Assembly: GCF_000382425.1 (NCBI RefSeq)
Contig: NZ_KB908291.1
Location: 434,001 to 498,000 of the forward strand
Source of the DNA: Empedobacter brevis NBRC 14943 = ATCC 43319
GTDB lineage: Bacteria; Bacteroidota; Bacteroidia; Flavobacteriales; Weeksellaceae
Length of the DNA stretch: 64,000 nt
Direction of reading: 5' to 3'
Shown here one piece after another: positions 1 through 7,607 of the stretch (position 1 is its first letter; each line of letters begins with the position of its first letter). The notes under the pieces were generated by a model, which saw only the letters and a program-made list of their open reading frames with translations, did no database searches and had not been told where the DNA came from. Position numbers and translations under genes: made by a program.

Positions 1-1
1 T

Positions 2-76
2 CAACTTATGTTAGAAGATATAATTAAAAACAACACGTGGACTTCATATTTAGAAATACCAGCAATTATAGAATAA
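2..76 (+). CDS. 3' end of an unidentified cassette gene (partial)
   Basis: An open frame enters from the left edge and ends at TAA 74-76 after 24 codons. It is too short to assign. It stops four bases before the left core box of the attC-like site at 80, the same gene-to-site spacing seen further along the array, so I infer it is the tail of the preceding cassette gene. Confidence 0.5.
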   Translation, partial: QLMLEDIIKNNTWTSYLEIPAIIE

Positions 77-79
77 CAC

Positions 80-173
80 ACCTAACAAGAGTTTGACGCA
101 ATGGAGGATTAAGTCTAAATTGAAACTTTTCGCTTCAATATCCACCAATTCGTAAATCCCCGAATCGTTAGCA
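80..173 (+). repeat. attC-like site 1
   Basis: Left core box ACCTAAC (80-86) fits the integron consensus RYYYAAC; right core box GTTAGCA starts at 167. The left arm (GAGTTTGACGCAATGGAGG) pairs imperfectly with the right arm (CCACCAATTCGTAAATCC): the reverse complement shares TTT.ACG and TGG.GG. The middle holds a small TTGAA...TTCAA hairpin. The length of 94 nt is normal for attC. Placement is directly after one stop codon and 34 nt before the next gene. Confidence 0.6.
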
Positions 174-207
174 AAAATTATAAAAACAAAGAACACTAAC
201 CATTTTT

Positions 208-1872
208 ATGAAAGAAAACAAAATTATTGCAGAAAAAAAAGAGTTAAATTTTATATTCTCAGATTTTTGGTTTTTAATCCCAGAATATCAAAGATCATAC
301 GTATGGGATACTGATAATATTCAAGATTTACTAGATGATTTATGGTTCGCCTACTTAAACAAATCGGAAAGCGAATATTTTTTAGGTTCACTTGTTTTAA
401 AGAAAACTACTGAAACTAAATTTAATGAATTTGAAGTATTAGATGGTCAACAAAGATTAACAACTTTCTTTATATTAATGTCTGTTTTAAGAGATTCTTC
501 GAACAATCAAGATTTGAAAGATGCATGTCAAGATAGAATTTTCCAAAAAGAAAACAAGTATAAAGGGATTCCTGAACGTATTAGAATTGAATACAAAATA
601 AGAGATAATGTAGATCATTTTATTAAAAATTATATACTTGAGAAAGGAGGAACTTTAAAAAAGGATATTCTTTCGTTAATCGATAGTAAAAATGTTTCTA
701 TCTCACATATGGCAAATGCTATAGAAACTATGAAAACTTTTTTTAAGGAAAAAAGTGAAAAGGAAATTGAGGACTTCGGTGTATTTCTAGGGTTAAAACT
801 AATTTTCATATATGTTTCCACAGAAAACCGTGAAGATGCATTTAGAATGTTCACTATCTTAAATAACAGAGGAATTCCTTTAACAAGTGCAGATATTTTA
901 AAGTCAATAAATATTGGAGAAATTTCAGATGAAAAAGAAAGAGAAAAATATGCAAAAAAATGGGAAGAAATTGAAGGAGAATTAGGAAACGATTTTGATA
1001 GATTTTTATCATTTATTAGAACAATAATTGTCAAAGAAAAAGCCAGACTAAATTTGTTAGATGAATTTGAAGATAATATTTATAAAAAAGAATTTCTTAA
1101 GAAAGGTAAAGAAACTATTGATTTAGTTAATGAGTATAAAAATATTTATGATATAATCATTAAATTGAATACCTCAGATAATCTTTCAAATGAATATAAA
1201 AATCTTCTAACAATAATGGATATTGGACTTCCATCTGGCGATTGGATTCCATCAGTACTTTTATATTTCAAAAAATTTGGAGATAATAAATTATTTGAAT
1301 TTTTAAAAAAGGTTGATTACAAGTTTAGTTCTGATTGGATCCTGCAATTTACTCCAACACAAAGGATTGATAACATGAATTCGATACTTAAAATCATCGA
1401 GTTGAGTAATACTCCAGATGAAGTTTTAAATAACAGCAAGCTTTTTACTGTCAATAAAGAATCTTTGGAATCTATACTTAGAGATGACATCTATGGAAGG
1501 AGATTTACAAGATATATACTTTTGAAGTATGAATATTTGTTAGGTGATAATACTGTTCACCTTTCAAACTATAAAACAATAAGTGTAGAGCATATTTTAC
1601 CTCAAAATCCTGTTGAAACTAGTGAATGGAAAAAAATATTTAATGAAGAAGATCGAGAGAAATTGACCCACAAATTAGGTAATTTAATATTGATAAGTAA
1701 AAAGAAGAATTCTTTACTTAGTAACTTAGATTTTTCAGAAAAAAAGAATAGATATTTTAATGGCAGAATAGATATATTTCCAAGTGGAAAAATTTTCACA
1801 AAGCAAATTGATTGGAATCCTGCTTTAATTAATGAAAGGCAGGATACTATGATTTCAGAACTTGTAAAATAA
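208..1872 (+). CDS. DUF262/DUF1524 protein, GmrSD-like type IV restriction family
   Basis: This 554-residue protein has a DUF262 (GmrS-like) N-terminal half, with IPEYQRSYVW at residues 24-33 and DGQQRLTT at 79-86. That half is known in the family as an NTP-dependent, ParB-like nuclease or sensor domain. The C-terminal DUF1524 (GmrD-like) half carries HILPQNP from residue 462 and a GNLILI segment near 490, matching the His-Asn-His-like nuclease motif. Families with this fusion (GmrSD, BrxU) cut modified phage DNA. Here it stands alone on the plus strand between attC-like sites, so a single-gene defence cassette is inferred. The start is the first ATG after the right core box. Its codons are AT-rich like neighbouring cassettes. 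The substrate cannot be read from sequence. Confidence 0.85.
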   Translation: MKENKIIAEKKELNFIFSDFWFLIPEYQRSYVWDTDNIQDLLDDLWFAYLNKSESEYFLGSLVLKKTTETKFNEFEVLDGQQRLTTFFILMSVLRDSSNNQDLKDACQDRIFQKENKYKGIPERIRIEYKIRDNVDHFIKNYILEKGGTLKKDILSLIDSKNVSISHMANAIETMKTFFKEKSEKEIEDFGVFLGLKLIFIYVSTENREDAFRMFTILNNRGIPLTSADILKSINIGEISDEKEREKYAKKWEEIEGELGNDFDRFLSFIRTIIVKEKARLNLLDEFEDNIYKKEFLKKGKETIDLVNEYKNIYDIIIKLNTSDNLSNEYKNLLTIMDIGLPSGDWIPSVLLYFKKFGDNKLFEFLKKVDYKFSSDWILQFTPTQRIDNMNSILKIIELSNTPDEVLNNSKLFTVNKESLESILRDDIYGRRFTRYILLKYEYLLGDNTVHLSNYKTISVEHILPQNPVETSEWKKIFNEEDREKLTHKLGNLILISKKKNSLLSNLDFSEKKNRYFNGRIDIFPSGKIFTKQIDWNPALINERQDTMISELVK

Positions 1873-1876
1873 CTTC

Positions 1877-1912
1877 TGCTAACAAGGTATTAGCGAAATA
1901 GCGGTTTAATTC
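1877..1912 (+). repeat. left half of an attC-like site, split from its right half
   Basis: TGCTAAC at 1877-1883, four bases after the stop codon, followed by GTATTAGCGAAATAGCGG, gives a typical left arm. No right arm follows locally. The matching right arm (CCGCCAATGC...CCGTTAGCC) is found at 2757-2784, on the other side of the reverse-strand lipoprotein gene. Confidence 0.5.
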
Positions 1913-1973
1913 AAATTTTGCAAACCCTTCCCTCCTATTATTACCAATTTACAAACAGGAACAAAAACAAACA

Positions 1974-2003
1974 AAAAGGTCGTTGCATTGCAACGACCTT
2001 TTT
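1974..2003. terminator. bidirectional palindromic terminator, copy 1
   Basis: A perfect palindrome (arm GGTCGTTGCA, one central base) is flanked by A5 on the left and T5 on the right, so it works as an intrinsic terminator on both strands. It lies between a plus-strand cassette gene and a convergent minus-strand gene that ends at 2008. Identical cores occur at 3839-3868 and 12730-12760. Confidence 0.75.
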
Positions 2004-2007
2004 ACCA

Positions 2008-2451
2008 TTATAATGTTATTTTGTAATACTCTTCGTATTTCGTAGAATTAACGCTGTCGAAAGTGATGTCGTTAATCGTATACGCATTGCAGTTGGCGAC
2101 TTTAGAGGAAGCAATATGAAAGTTAAAAAGCTTTAGATTGGTTATAAACATAAATTCCTGAGTACCGTCGTACCTGCTAATGGCTGGGTGTAAGACTACC
2201 CTATTGTTTACCACCTTGTTTCCGTTGATGCCAACATGATAATTCGCATTTACTATTTTGTTTATAGCAATGTTGGAAGCATTTATACTACCGTTTTCGA
2301 TTAAGTTTTCGTTATTGCTGTTGACAAATTCAAAAATAATCTCTTTCGATGGTTCATAGCAATCGTCTTCATTACAGGAAAAAAATAAGGCGGAAAATAA
2401 TAAAGAAAGTACGACAGCTGTTTTACGTGTTACGTAGTTATGTTTTTGCAT
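2008..2451 (-). CDS. small lipoprotein, paralogue of the one at 42715
   Basis: Starting at the ATG at 2451 gives 147 residues beginning MQKHNYVTRK, a hydrophobic stretch and a lipobox ending FFSC. An upstream in-frame ATG at 2496 would place 15 extra residues before the signal peptide, so I prefer 2451. The mature part aligns along its length with the lipoprotein at 42715-43137: both have CNDD/CNEDDCY, then SxNENLI.NG, then NPEISR/HPAISR with a following threonine, and a near-terminal CxxYTI. No family is recognised. The gene opposes its neighbours and lies between the two halves of an attC-like site, directly behind a palindromic terminator. Function unknown; a cell-surface role is likely from the lipobox alone. 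Confidence 0.7.
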   Translation of the reverse strand: MQKHNYVTRKTAVVLSLLFSALFFSCNEDDCYEPSKEIIFEFVNSNNENLIENGSINASNIAINKIVNANYHVGINGNKVVNNRVVLHPAISRYDGTQEFMFITNLKLFNFHIASSKVANCNAYTINDITFDSVNSTKYEEYYKITL

Positions 2452-2738
2452 GGGTAGTGTTTTTTCAAAGAAACCAAAAATATATAAAACCACCATTTTT
2501 TTTAATAATAATTCTCCATACAGTGATTTGTTATGATTGTACTTTACTAAAAGTGCTACTTAAAATCTTTAAAAACGCATCTTAAACACACAGCGTAGAT
2601 TGTGCTTTTTATCCATAGATTATCAGGCTTATTCTGAAATAGAACTATTTTTATAAAACAGTTAATAGGATTAATTTCTATTGCTCTGTAAAAGAGATTA
2701 TATATATGAAAAAATAATTTTACTAAGTCCTGCTAAAA

Positions 2739-2903
2739 ATGGTGGTTAAAGTTTTAACTACCGCCAATGCTTTTTCCGTTAGCCACATATTGTCACATTG
2801 GGAAAACCGCACCAAAAGTGTATTGGAACGGTTACAGCAGGTATTTAAAGATTTGGAAGGTCAGCCTGTACCCCTTGGCTGCCAGATAAACAAGGGAGTA
2901 TAA
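2739..2903 (+). CDS. short open frame, possible gene remnant
   Basis: A 54-codon frame from ATG 2739 to TAA 2901-2903 encodes a soluble, charged peptide with HWENRTKSVLERLQQVFKDL, which looks like a helix from a real protein. Its first codons run through the right arm of an attC-like site, so the natural start is probably lost and this may be the tail of a broken gene. I do not recognise the family. Confidence 0.3.
   Translation: MVVKVLTTANAFSVSHILSHWENRTKSVLERLQQVFKDLEGQPVPLGCQINKGV
2757..2784 (+). repeat. right half of the attC-like site split at 1877
   Basis: ACCGCCAATGC...CCGTTAGCC: the arm is complementary to the AGCGG end of the left half at 1877-1912, and the right core box GTTAGCC is at 2778-2784. 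The two halves are 845 bases apart, with a reverse-strand gene between them. Confidence 0.45.
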
Positions 2904-2914
2904 CTCTGTAAAAC

Positions 2915-3085
2915 CTATTTTAGATTCAATCTATTTTACTGCACACCAGTTATTTATTGTATAGTTTAAGAAATATCCATTATATTTACACAATAACTAT
3001 AACACGTAACAAAATACGCTAATTTTAACAAAATATTCGAAAATATTACTCAATTTAAAAGCTTTCGGATATTTGGGTGTTGTGC
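2915..3085 (+). repeat. dispersed repeat ending in a 63-nt attC-like site (copy A)
   Basis: Bases 2915-3085 are nearly identical to 17335-17486, apart from about 20 extra bases here. The last 63 nt (3023-3085) have a left core box TTTTAAC, arm AAAATATTCGAAAAT, complementary arm CTTTCGGATATTT and right core box GTTGTGC. The 14-nt arms pair with about two mismatches. The segment from 3086 to the gene at 3370 is AT-rich leader with no convincing gene. Confidence 0.55.
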
Positions 3086-3369
3086 GTCATCAATGTGTAG
3101 AAACCGAAAAAAAAGGATTTTAAATTGTTATGTCAATAACTAAATTAAATCTTTGTAGAATTTATAAATATCTTCGTTTGGTTAAAACATTTTAGATGTG
3201 CAAAAAGAGATAAAATATAGTGAAGGATTTTTTTATATTGGTTATTGTGAAAACTCTCAAAATATATCCGTTTATGAAAATTAAACGAAACTTCTAAGAG
3301 TTTATAGTTAAACCAAATATTGAAATGACAGAACGTAAATTAAATAATTAATCATTAAAAATTAACATT

Positions 3370-3507
3370 ATGGCACTTAAACCAGGACCAAAAAGAATTG
3401 CAGAGTCAACTGGGAAACCAGACCAACGTCAGCGTGACAACAAAGGAACACCCGGAAATACACCATCATTAAAACCTTCTAAATCGACACCGAAACCAAA
3501 GAAATAA
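3370..3507 (+). CDS. 45-residue basic Pro/Lys-rich peptide
   Basis: ATG 3370 to TAA 3505-3507. The product is very rich in Lys, Pro, Gly, Thr and Ser, starting MALKPGPKRIAESTGKP and ending TPKPKK, and is probably disordered. It ends three bases before the ATG of the next gene, so the two appear co-translated as a two-gene cassette. No signal peptide or membrane segment. I do not recognise it; with its positive charge it could bind nucleic acid or act as a partner of the next protein, but that is speculation. Confidence 0.5.
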   Translation: MALKPGPKRIAESTGKPDQRQRDNKGTPGNTPSLKPSKSTPKPKK

Positions 3508-3510
3508 AAA

Positions 3511-3768
3511 ATGGCGAGAGTAAATATTCTTAACGAAGTATCAAATGGAACTTCAGGTGAATGGAAACTGTGTTTCCAATGGTGCGAATACGTTTATGAT
3601 GATGGAAGTACTGAAAATGGCTATAGGTTTATTTGGAGAAAACCTGATAATACACTTCAAGCTGCTAGAGGACAAGCTAGAATTCCAAGTTTTGAAGATA
3701 TGCAAGAATTAATACTTTTAGCTACTCGAGACGGTTGGTTAATTACAGTTGAAAAAAAACTACTATAA
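3511..3768 (+). CDS. 85-residue small hypothetical protein
   Basis: A compact soluble protein with WKLCFQWCEYVYDDGS near residue 18 and a conserved-looking ARGQARIPSFEDMQELI stretch near residue 52. It follows the 45-residue basic peptide by three bases, and the two probably form one unit. No recognised domain. Its stop codon TAA (3766-3768) coincides with the start of a degenerate left attC-like half-site (TAATATTGTATTGATGAAATAGCG), which aligns with the half-site at 1880. A toxin/antitoxin-like pair or a small defence pair are options, without direct evidence. Confidence 0.55.
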   Translation: MARVNILNEVSNGTSGEWKLCFQWCEYVYDDGSTENGYRFIWRKPDNTLQAARGQARIPSFEDMQELILLATRDGWLITVEKKLL

Positions 3769-3838
3769 TATTGTATTGATGAAATAGCGAGTAAACAAGC
3801 AAACTCAATACTTAAACCACAATTAAATATAAACAAAC

Positions 3839-3868
3839 AAAAGGTCGTTGCATTGCAACGACCTTTTT
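3839..3868. terminator. bidirectional palindromic terminator, copy 2
   Basis: Same perfect GGTCGTTGCA palindrome with A-run and T-run as at 1974 and 12730. It is preceded by a degenerate left attC-like half-site and a lead-in (CTTAAACC..CAATTAAAT) also seen before copy 3. It separates the plus-strand cassette from the convergent minus-strand protease cluster. Confidence 0.75.
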
Positions 3869-3893
3869 ATAAGTATACTATTTTCTGAATTCT

Positions 3894-4364
3894 TTATTTT
3901 ATGATTTCAAAAAATCTTTCTGTATCATAAGCTTCCCATACCAGTTTATTATTTAGCCAAACTTTTTTACAAACTTCAGTATTTCCGCTTCTGTTAATTT
4001 CACACCTTATGGTATCGGTGTCTGTTTTATTCCATTTCACATAGGTTATTGGATTTGAACTGTTTTTAGTGGTGTTAGGAAATATTCTTATTCTATATTC
4101 TTTTTCATGCGGATAAACAAAAAAGCCGTTCGGATAATTAAGGTTTTTATCATTCACCACTGTTTGTTTACCATCAATTTCATAAATGATTTGAAATTCA
4201 TTTTGATTCAAAGCATTTGAATTATTTGGGTTAAGCAAATCATTCCCGTCATTATCTTTTACAGCGATATTAATAGCTGTGTCTACAATAAATTGCTCAT
4301 TATTATCATCTGACTGACAAGCTGTAATAATCATGTAGGTTAAGAAAAAAAGTAAGTGTTTCAT
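3894..4364 (-). CDS. lipoprotein downstream of the C10 protease
   Basis: A 156-residue protein with a short signal peptide and lipobox (FFLTYMIITAC, Cys16), followed by an acidic mature part (QSDDNNEQF) that looks like an Ig-like or all-beta fold. It begins 10 bases after the end of the C10 protease gene, so the two are one operon. In Bacteroides, C10 proteases are encoded next to small inhibitors, and a protective inhibitor role here is a reasonable inference; the sequence itself shows no recognised inhibitor motif. The gene ends at the palindromic terminator at 3839-3868. Confidence 0.65.
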   Translation of the reverse strand: MKHLLFFLTYMIITACQSDDNNEQFIVDTAINIAVKDNDGNDLLNPNNSNALNQNEFQIIYEIDGKQTVVNDKNLNYPNGFFVYPHEKEYRIRIFPNTTKNSSNPITYVKWNKTDTDTIRCEINRSGNTEVCKKVWLNNKLVWEAYDTERFFEIIK

Positions 4365-4374
4365 AATGTTTATT

Positions 4375-5577
4375 TTAAGGTTTAATATTATATACCATAC
4401 CTGTTTTATAATTGAAGGTATGCTCTCCGGGATTAAAGTTATTAAAACTATACCAGCCGTTATAAGTACCGTCCCATCCCCAATTCATATTGTATTTTAA
4501 CATAGAACCCCAGCAAGGGTCAGTATAGTTTAGGTAACCGTCGCATACCCATGCATGGCCGTCTTTGTATTGTGAAAAAATCCACCAGCCCGATTTTCTG
4601 CCACCTCTGAGGATAACCGGCCGGTTAGCATTCAATTCATTTTTAACCGTCTGATAGTTATAACCGGAATATGTAGCAGAACTGTAGCCAAAATCGTTCC
4701 TAAAAGAAGACGCTACTTCATCTTGCGTATCAGCTCCCGAGCCGTTGCATTCATAGGACATATTAACAGCAACACCGATAGCACTCATTAATGCGGAAGT
4801 CGTAGCTGTACCATACGAATCGGGCATAGCCGACCAACTGTAACTTGCCGGATACTGATGGTACTTCATGACCTGCGCCATAGCAGTAGCAACACAACCT
4901 GTCCAGGCATGGCTGCAAGGACCACAAGACATTGATGGGGTTTGTGAATTGTATCCACACCCCTGCCCCCAGGTTGTTTGAAGAAAAGGACCTTTTTGTA
5001 TGGTATACGGTGTACAATCTGGCTCTTCCGGAGGTATTATACGATAGGAAACAACATCAGCGCCTCCTTCTTGTAAGTTTTTCCATTGATTCTCAATTTG
5101 TACCGTACTTTTAGGATTCTCCTTTCGGATTTTTTCGATATTCTCTTTGGAACTATACAGCCAACTGACCAAACCTGTCGGAAAGTAGTCATTATCAATA
5201 TCAAACCGATTCGTTTCAGAAAAGGCCAAAACAGGTTCTGAGCGTTTGTCTCCGGCTAAAATAACAAATCCTCCTTCTTTATAATTGATAATAAAATAAG
5301 CCGCTTTCTTTTTTTCGTCCGGAACCTCTAAAATAGATTCTATTTCTTTTTGCTGTTTTATTGCAGCGCTTTTCAGAGGTCTATTGGTTAAGTTTTCTCT
5401 TGTATTAATTAAAACCAGGCCCTTTGCAATGCTTTCTGCTGTTGTTTTGCTTACCATAAACTCATCATTCGCAGCTGATAAATCCATATCCGTCATATCT
5501 GTATCACTACAGGAAAAGAATGTTCCCAAAATAAAAATCAGAACAGTTAACCATTGTACTCGTTTAATTTTTTTCAT
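4375..5577 (-). CDS. C10 family (streptopain-type) cysteine protease, lipoprotein precursor
   Basis: A 400-residue protein with signal peptide and lipobox (FFSC, Cys23), then a propeptide of the Spi type (residues about 40-185, including YFIINY and GFVILAGDKR), and the mature peptidase. The catalytic Cys is in TGCVATAMAQVM (Cys228) and the catalytic His in DGHAWVCDGY (His341), with the NWGWDG.YNGWYSF Trp motif near 365-376, the order expected for streptopain. The family degrades host or competitor proteins outside the cell after propeptide removal. It is first of a pair with the lipoprotein ending at 3894. The gene lies in a reverse-strand cluster of secreted proteins interrupting the cassette array. 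Confidence 0.9.
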   Translation of the reverse strand: MKKIKRVQWLTVLIFILGTFFSCSDTDMTDMDLSAANDEFMVSKTTAESIAKGLVLINTRENLTNRPLKSAAIKQQKEIESILEVPDEKKKAAYFIINYKEGGFVILAGDKRSEPVLAFSETNRFDIDNDYFPTGLVSWLYSSKENIEKIRKENPKSTVQIENQWKNLQEGGADVVSYRIIPPEEPDCTPYTIQKGPFLQTTWGQGCGYNSQTPSMSCGPCSHAWTGCVATAMAQVMKYHQYPASYSWSAMPDSYGTATTSALMSAIGVAVNMSYECNGSGADTQDEVASSFRNDFGYSSATYSGYNYQTVKNELNANRPVILRGGRKSGWWIFSQYKDGHAWVCDGYLNYTDPCWGSMLKYNMNWGWDGTYNGWYSFNNFNPGEHTFNYKTGMVYNIKP

Positions 5578-5635
5578 CTTTTCAGGTTTTTAAACTAATT
5601 AAATTATTTATAAATTCTACTAGTTTGGTTACAGG

Positions 5636-5989
5636 TTACGATTGCCCGGACTCGATATTTAACAAACTGTCCGGTGTACACTCTAAAATGAAATAGGCAT
5701 TTAAATGTTGATATCGAATAAAAACTTTTTTTACATTATCTTTCTCTTTAGTGATTTTATATATTTCAAAATATTTTTTGTCTGTCACTTTGTCTTTGGA
5801 AATTATAATTATTGCTTTTTGTTGTTTTATATTTTCAAAATAATCTAAATACCCATTTTCGATAAAAATAAATTGCTTAATGTTAAAATACTCCACCTCT
5901 TTTGATTGAGTAAATTCATTTAGAATTTTACCATCTAAACAGTGAGATGATAGTTGCAGGAACACTAAAATAAAAACAAGATTTTTCAT
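5636..5989 (-). CDS. 117-residue secreted hypothetical protein
   Basis: The N-terminus (MKNLVFILVFLQLSSHC) is a signal peptide with a possible lipobox Cys. The mature part is short, with alternating hydrophobic and charged residues (FIFIENGYLDYFENI, AIIIISKDKV), suggesting a beta-rich domain. It lies 58 bases upstream of the C10 protease gene on the same strand and is likely co-transcribed. No recognised family; size, secretion and context would fit an immunity-type protein, but nothing in the sequence proves this. Confidence 0.6.
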   Translation of the reverse strand: MKNLVFILVFLQLSSHCLDGKILNEFTQSKEVEYFNIKQFIFIENGYLDYFENIKQQKAIIIISKDKVTDKKYFEIYKITKEKDNVKKVFIRYQHLNAYFILECTPDSLLNIESGQS

Positions 5990-6151
5990 AATATTCAGGT
6001 ATCTATGTAATTGTAAATTGATATTTCACTGCATATTTTTTTCATAATACAGCTAGTTTAATTTCCAAAAATGGAATTATAATATCCTCTGTAAATAATT
6101 GATAATAAAAGGCAGGCAAGGAAAATCCCTTGACTTTTTATTCGCACTATT

Positions 6152-6766
6152 CTATAAATTACCTTGCTCATCTGCATGTGTTTGTTTCCATTTTCCATGT
6201 TTCAAAGTCATTATGAAAAATGAAATTCCGTAAAACCTGTCTCCCCACATTTCACTGTTATTACGGGTATAAACCGTTACAAATGCTGTTTTATTATCTG
6301 TAGTATAAATAATGTTTGATACTAAAAAATACCAGTTATTTTCAGGAATGGTAGAAATCATTTCGACTTTTGGGCTAACTATATTAACGGTATTTTTTTC
6401 AGCTTTTAAGGCTCTGAAATATAATGAATCTCGTTCTGTCTCTGTAAAAAGCAGACTCATTTTTTTTATATGAGTTCCATAACACAAAGCTCCGGGATAG
6501 GAATCTGCTGAAATAATGCTATCGCCTAATTTGTCAGAAAAATGGGTCTGCTCGTCATATTTAAACTCTTTGCCACGTATAAGAAATATAGAATCCATTA
6601 CCCTGAATTTATCCATATTTTTTTTCGTGTCCTGGTTGTAGAAATTTAAATATTCAAAGTTTTTAGGGTTTTCAAAAATAGCACAGTAGATATCATTCTC
6701 TTGAGAAAAAGCTAAAGTATTAATTAACAATATTATAAAGGTGTATAATTTTTTCATATTAAACAT
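6152..6766 (-). CDS. 204-residue secreted hypothetical protein
   Basis: A signal peptide (KKLYTFIILLINTLAFSQ) ends with the SQ cleavage context common in Flavobacteria. The ATG at 6766 or the in-frame ATG at 6757 could be the start; 6757 gives the more typical MKKLY signal start. The mature domain has no recognised motif. The start overlaps the last bases of a broken amidase-like gene (stop 6767-6769), the tight spacing typical of an effector followed by its immunity gene. Residues MSTIPENNWYFLVSNIIY-like beta segments suggest a compact periplasmic or extracellular fold. Confidence 0.6.
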   Translation of the reverse strand: MFNMKKLYTFIILLINTLAFSQENDIYCAIFENPKNFEYLNFYNQDTKKNMDKFRVMDSIFLIRGKEFKYDEQTHFSDKLGDSIISADSYPGALCYGTHIKKMSLLFTETERDSLYFRALKAEKNTVNIVSPKVEMISTIPENNWYFLVSNIIYTTDNKTAFVTVYTRNNSEMWGDRFYGISFFIMTLKHGKWKQTHADEQGNL

Positions 6767-7076
6767 TTAATTTAATTCCCAAAAATGAATTTCTAAGGCG
6801 TCTTGAAAATGACAGCTTACTTTACATTTAATACCATCAAAAATATCAATATGTCCTGTTGCACCAAAATAATTGGTTTTAGGAAATTTATCTCTCCCAA
6901 AAACTTTCATCATGCTCTTCAAGTCTAAATCGATAATCGGCACTTCTAATTAAGTAATAATCATCTTTTTTTTCAACAATAAAAAAGGTGATTTTATTCT
7001 CAAATGAATCGTTTGCAAGAATACTCGACAATTTTTTGCGGTCGGTAACCGATGTTGACTCAATAATTATCGGCTG
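6767..7076 (-). pseudogene. broken amidase-like gene (Tae4-like C-terminus) with frameshift
   Basis: No intact frame spans this stretch. Reading right to left, a frame directly after the stop of the previous gene gives IIIESTSVTDRKKLSSIL..., then breaks at a run of seven T's (shift by one restores FIVEKKDDYYLIRSADYRFRL). It stops again at 6888. A third frame (ATG 6913 to stop 6767) gives FGRDKFPKTNYFGATGHIDIF. The motif FGATGHIDIFDG resembles the His-containing end of Tae4-type peptidoglycan amidases. I infer the remains of one or two genes. Family assignment rests on one short motif. Confidence 0.45.
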
Positions 7077-7607
7077 TTATTTTTGTTCGAAACCATTGTT
7101 CCAAATGTTTTCCAAATCAATATCATCAAAAATCATTTCTGCTTTCTTTTCTTTACAATTGTGAATTATCAATGTGTAATTTTGAGCTGAAGAAAAGGAA
7201 GTCATTAAAAAGTAAGATGTAACGTTTTCATATTCCAGTTTAAAAATAGTCTTGTCATTATCAAGAGTCTTCATTAAAAGTTTTCCTTTTCCAAAGTCAT
7301 CATACACATCATACACTGTCACGTTATTATAACTATTTACATGATGAATACGATATTCAACAGTTTCTGCTGTTTCGATAGTGACTTTGTCTTTGTCCAA
7401 AGATATGAACTGTCGATACCCTAAATCACACGGTTTGTACAAATAATATTTTCCATTTTTCAATACTATATTTGTATAGGCGTTTTCTCCACTTTGTTCA
7501 AGAAAATCTATGTACTTACTGTCATTTATGTCTGCTATATATTCGTATTCTTTAATACTTTTGCAGCTGAGTATTAAAAGAAAAAAAGATAAAAAAATTA
7601 ATTTCAT
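7077..7607 (-). CDS. 176-residue lipoprotein, candidate immunity protein
   Basis: Signal peptide and lipobox MKLIFLSFFLLILSC (Cys15), followed by a beta-rich domain without recognised motif. The ATG overlaps the stop of the upstream 605-residue protein by four bases (ATGA), so translation is coupled. A membrane-anchored small protein coupled to a secreted papain-like protein fits an effector/immunity pair, which is inference from layout only. The last residues (NNGFEQK) are directly followed by the broken amidase-like remnant. Confidence 0.65.
   Translation of the reverse strand: MKLIFLSFFLLILSCKSIKEYEYIADINDSKYIDFLEQSGENAYTNIVLKNGKYYLYKPCDLGYRQFISLDKDKVTIETAETVEYRIHHVNSYNNVTVYDVYDDFGKGKLLMKTLDNDKTIFKLEYENVTSYFLMTSFSSAQNYTLIIHNCKEKKAEMIFDDIDLENIWNNGFEQK

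Noticed and set aside
3086-3369. Possible short gene in the leader of the 3370 cassette
   Set aside because: Only very short frames occur and none has a plausible start and composition.
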